Origin: Salaquimonas sp.
GTDB taxonomy: Bacteria; Pseudomonadota; Alphaproteobacteria; Rhizobiales; Rhizobiaceae
Reading direction: 5' to 3'
Length of the DNA: 44,384 nt
Assembly: GCA_028289365.1 (NCBI GenBank)
Contig: JANQQM010000029.1
Span: 1-44,384 of the forward strand
The position numbers were made by a program, and so were the translations under genes. The notes under the pieces are model-generated. The model was not told where the DNA came from, did no database searches, and worked only from the letters and a program-made list of their open reading frames with translations. Shown here one piece after another: positions 42,417-44,384 of the stretch (position 1 is the stretch's first letter; each line of letters starts with the position of its first letter).

Positions 42417-42797
42417 TTAGAAGACATACTCCGCACCAAGCAGTTCCTTGGAGCGCCAACGCACCCTGGCTCTGATCGGACTGTCGAAGTGTTTGCAGTC
42501 GACTTCAAATTCATTCGGCAACCAGGTGTCGGATTCAATGAAGGCCCTGAAGCCGGAGACCGACATGTCCTTGATAACACAATCCGTTATAAAGACCCCA
42601 TTAAAGGTAATACGTCCCGAAAGACGACAACTCACGCGTTCATCTGCGCGATTATCACCCATATATCTTTTTACAAACAACGTTCGGGGCACTTGGGCAG
42701 CTCCCTTGAGGAACGAACAGATTTTCACTAAGAGCCGCGCGGTCAGACGGAATCCGATTTGACGCATTGCGGGCCAATTTTTGCGGGCAAAGACCAC
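42417..42797 (-). CDS. PilZ-domain protein
   Basis: The frame has 126 codons from a GTG at 42797. ATGs at 42767 and 42662 are alternatives, and none has a clear ribosome site. The C-terminal 85 residues form a PilZ domain: the RxxxR motif reads RADER and the second motif DMSVSGF (DxSxxG), so cyclic-di-GMP binding is plausible. The N-terminal part is basic and hydrophobic without clear family. The gene is divergent from the thioredoxin-like gene. Output is unknown. Confidence 0.75.
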   Translation of the reverse strand: MVFARKNWPAMRQIGFRLTARLLVKICSFLKGAAQVPRTLFVKRYMGDNRADERVSCRLSGRITFNGVFITDCVIKDMSVSGFRAFIESDTWLPNEFEVDCKHFDSPIRARVRWRSKELLGAEYVF

Positions 42798-42918
42798 ACA
42801 ATTATCAAATAGAATATTGCTATTAAGATTTGGTTAGCATTTATTCTACCAGTTCCACCGAGAGTGGATGGATTGACCCCAAGCAGCACTAATTCGGTAA
42901 CCGTCAGGAGAAGCTGAG

Positions 42919-43467
42919 ATGGCAGCAATACCACCGATCTGTGATTTTGGATGGCAGGCAATAGATGCAACCCTACCCGGCACCGATGGCAAGGATCATT
43001 CGATTCTTGATCATGCGGGTCCCAACGGCCTGGTTGTCGTCTTCATCTGCAATCATTGCCCTTATGTGAAGGCGATTATTGACCGGATCGTACGCGATGC
43101 GAAAGATTTGGCTGAACTTGGCGTGGGTTTCGTGGCTGTTTGCTCCAACGATGCTGATGATTATCCCGAAGATTCATTTCCCAATATGAAGCTGTTTGCA
43201 GAAACAAACGGCTTTTCTTTTCCCTATCTGCAGGATGAGGACCAATCAGTAGCCAAGGCATACGACGCCGTTTGCACACCGGATTTCTACGGCTTCAACA
43301 ACAAGATGGAACTGCAATATCGTGGCCGCCTGGACGCTTCCCGCGGTCAGCCTGGGCCTGCCGATCTGCCACGTGACCTGTTTGATGCAATGAAACAGGT
43401 CGCAGAAACCGGGAACGGACCCGAAGACCAGATCGCATCCATGGGATGTTCGATCAAATGGAAGTAA
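42919..43467 (+). CDS. Thioredoxin-fold protein, PRX-like1 type
   Basis: The 182-residue protein has a thioredoxin fold with active-site Cys44 and Cys47 in FICNHCPYVK, then VAVCSNDADDYPEDS and the PDFYGFNNKMELQYRGRLD segment. This pattern is typical of the peroxiredoxin-like group often annotated as thioredoxin family or AhpC/TSA-like. It lacks a signal peptide, so it is cytoplasmic. It probably reduces disulfides or peroxides, partner unknown. GGAG stands eight bases before the ATG. It converges on the hybrid kinase with 25 bases between. Confidence 0.88.
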   Translation: MAAIPPICDFGWQAIDATLPGTDGKDHSILDHAGPNGLVVVFICNHCPYVKAIIDRIVRDAKDLAELGVGFVAVCSNDADDYPEDSFPNMKLFAETNGFSFPYLQDEDQSVAKAYDAVCTPDFYGFNNKMELQYRGRLDASRGQPGPADLPRDLFDAMKQVAETGNGPEDQIASMGCSIKWK

Positions 43468-43492
43468 TCAGCCTGAAATTGGCATAAGAAAA

Positions 43493-44384
43493 TCAGGCAG
43501 TAGCACGGATCGCATTTTTGCGGGGCATCCAGGTCTCAATCTTGTCCACCAATCGGTCCGGGGATACCGGCTTGGACAGATAATCGTCCATGCCTGCCTC
43601 AATGCATTTTTCCAGATCCCCCTTGATGGCATGTGCCGTAACACCAATGATCGGCGTATGATATTCCGTCTCTCGTTCGAGATTTCGGATTTTTGTCGTT
43701 GCTTCCAGCCCATTCACAATAGGCATTGAAACATCCATCAATATCAATCCGGGTCTCGACTCGCGGTAGAGGGTAAGCCCTTCATCGCCGTTATTGGCAA
43801 TCTCGAAACTGTAGTCGGTGGACTCCAGTATTTGTCTGAAGACCATTTGATTGACCTCATTATCTTCGCAAACCAGGATGTCGACCGTCCACGATTGCTC
43901 ATCACCCGACGACGAAACCGAACCATGCTTGCTATCGGAGATCTCCGCTGTTGCTGTTGGATCTACCTGTGTCTCTCCTTCAGGATCATATGTGCGGACA
44001 GGCCCCGACCCAGTCTCTTCAGCATTTTGCGCGCCAGCTGCCATCTGACGCGCCATATCGACGCCGCTCGCAAGCCCGTCGCGCGCTTTCCTTGCATGCT
44101 CCTCATTCAGCACCGAAACAATCATCTCCAGGAGTTTTTGCGAGCGCGCCGGCTTGGTCAGTTGTCCCTGTATACCAAGCAGGGAAAACGCCCGCCCGTC
44201 TTCCATGTGATCAACAGAAGTCAGCATGATGATCGGGATGTTTGCATATTCAGAATTTGACCGCATCTCGCGCGCCAATTCAGCCCCATTCATCTCGGGC
44301 ATGTGGTAGTCGAGGATGACGCAGTCGACGGCCATGTCGTGGGAGATGGCGGCTTTGAGGATCTCGATTGCCTCGGCGCCGGAT
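43493..44384 (-). CDS. Hybrid sensor kinase C-terminus with two receiver domains (partial)
   Basis: The frame stays open to the right edge, so the N-terminus is missing; 296 codons are visible. An ATG at 44335 lies inside the first receiver domain and is not the true start. Receiver 1 includes VILDYHMPEMNGAEL with its phospho-acceptor Asp and ends near the KPARSQ segment. After a linker of about 60 residues, receiver 2 starts at DILVCEDNEVNQM, with ILMDVSMPIVNG and SKPVSPDRL. This is the usual end of BarA/ArcB-like hybrid kinases. No Hpt follows. Confidence 0.88.
   Translation of the reverse strand, partial: SGAEAIEILKAAISHDMAVDCVILDYHMPEMNGAELAREMRSNSEYANIPIIMLTSVDHMEDGRAFSLLGIQGQLTKPARSQKLLEMIVSVLNEEHARKARDGLASGVDMARQMAAGAQNAEETGSGPVRTYDPEGETQVDPTATAEISDSKHGSVSSSGDEQSWTVDILVCEDNEVNQMVFRQILESTDYSFEIANNGDEGLTLYRESRPGLILMDVSMPIVNGLEATTKIRNLERETEYHTPIIGVTAHAIKGDLEKCIEAGMDDYLSKPVSPDRLVDKIETWMPRKNAIRATA

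Overview
The window is a gene-dense stretch of an alphaproteobacterial chromosome or large replicon, most likely of the order Hyphomicrobiales (Rhizobiales). This rests on the rhizobial-type GlpSTPQUV glycerol ABC importer, DeoR-type GlpR, a soluble multi-PAS hybrid kinase, several ABC uptake systems and many flavin or oxidoreductase genes. Nearly all DNA is coding. I see no rRNA, tRNA, transposase, prophage or CRISPR array. Both edges cut a gene.

Layout. (1) 2-313: end of an LVIVD-repeat protein. (2) 329-6530: a catabolic locus. On the minus strand a luciferase-like flavin monooxygenase, an alpha/beta hydrolase, an OsmC protein, an AEC transporter and a LysR regulator follow one another. On the plus strand lie a flavin reductase and a Gfo/Idh/MocA oxidoreductase. 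The monooxygenase and reductase look like two halves of one FMNH2-dependent oxygenase. (3) 6565-7597: DUF2461 and TfoX-like genes. (4) 7748-11003: sugar genes (ribokinase, FucU-type mutarotase, SGNH hydrolase, divergent aldo/keto reductase). (5) 11081-12416: 3-oxoacid CoA-transferase. (6) 12765-18243: an oligopeptide-type ABC importer with a Tat-exported binding protein and a fused double ATPase.

(7) 18631-27668 is the most unusual part. A methyltransferase, a 60-residue unknown protein and a five-PAS hybrid histidine kinase with an OmpR-type response regulator share a repeated promoter motif (TGATACA-N2-TGAAACA, then TGAAAC 32-33 bases further on). Divergent from the kinase is a two-gene unit of truncated hemoglobin and a PAS/coiled-coil class III cyclase with adenylate-type residues. 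An SBP56/methanethiol-oxidase-like protein, a 2Fe-2S ferredoxin and a CoA-binding protein follow on the same strand. I read this as a candidate haem gas-sensing and cAMP signalling locus next to sulfur-compound oxidation; the functional link is inference.

(8) 27711-30742: OsmC protein and two FAD oxidoreductases. (9) 31010-39500: glycerol and glycerol-3-phosphate use: glpR-glpD divergent from glpV-S-T-P-Q-U, with operator-like repeats between them. The two ATPases GlpS and GlpT have complementary defects, predicting one canonical and one degenerate ATP site. No glycerol kinase gene is in the window. (10) 39551-42169: iron alcohol dehydrogenase plus succinate-semialdehyde dehydrogenase, fitting 4-hydroxybutyrate oxidation. 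(11) 42417-44384: PilZ protein, thioredoxin-like protein, and the end of a hybrid kinase with two receiver domains, cut by the window edge.
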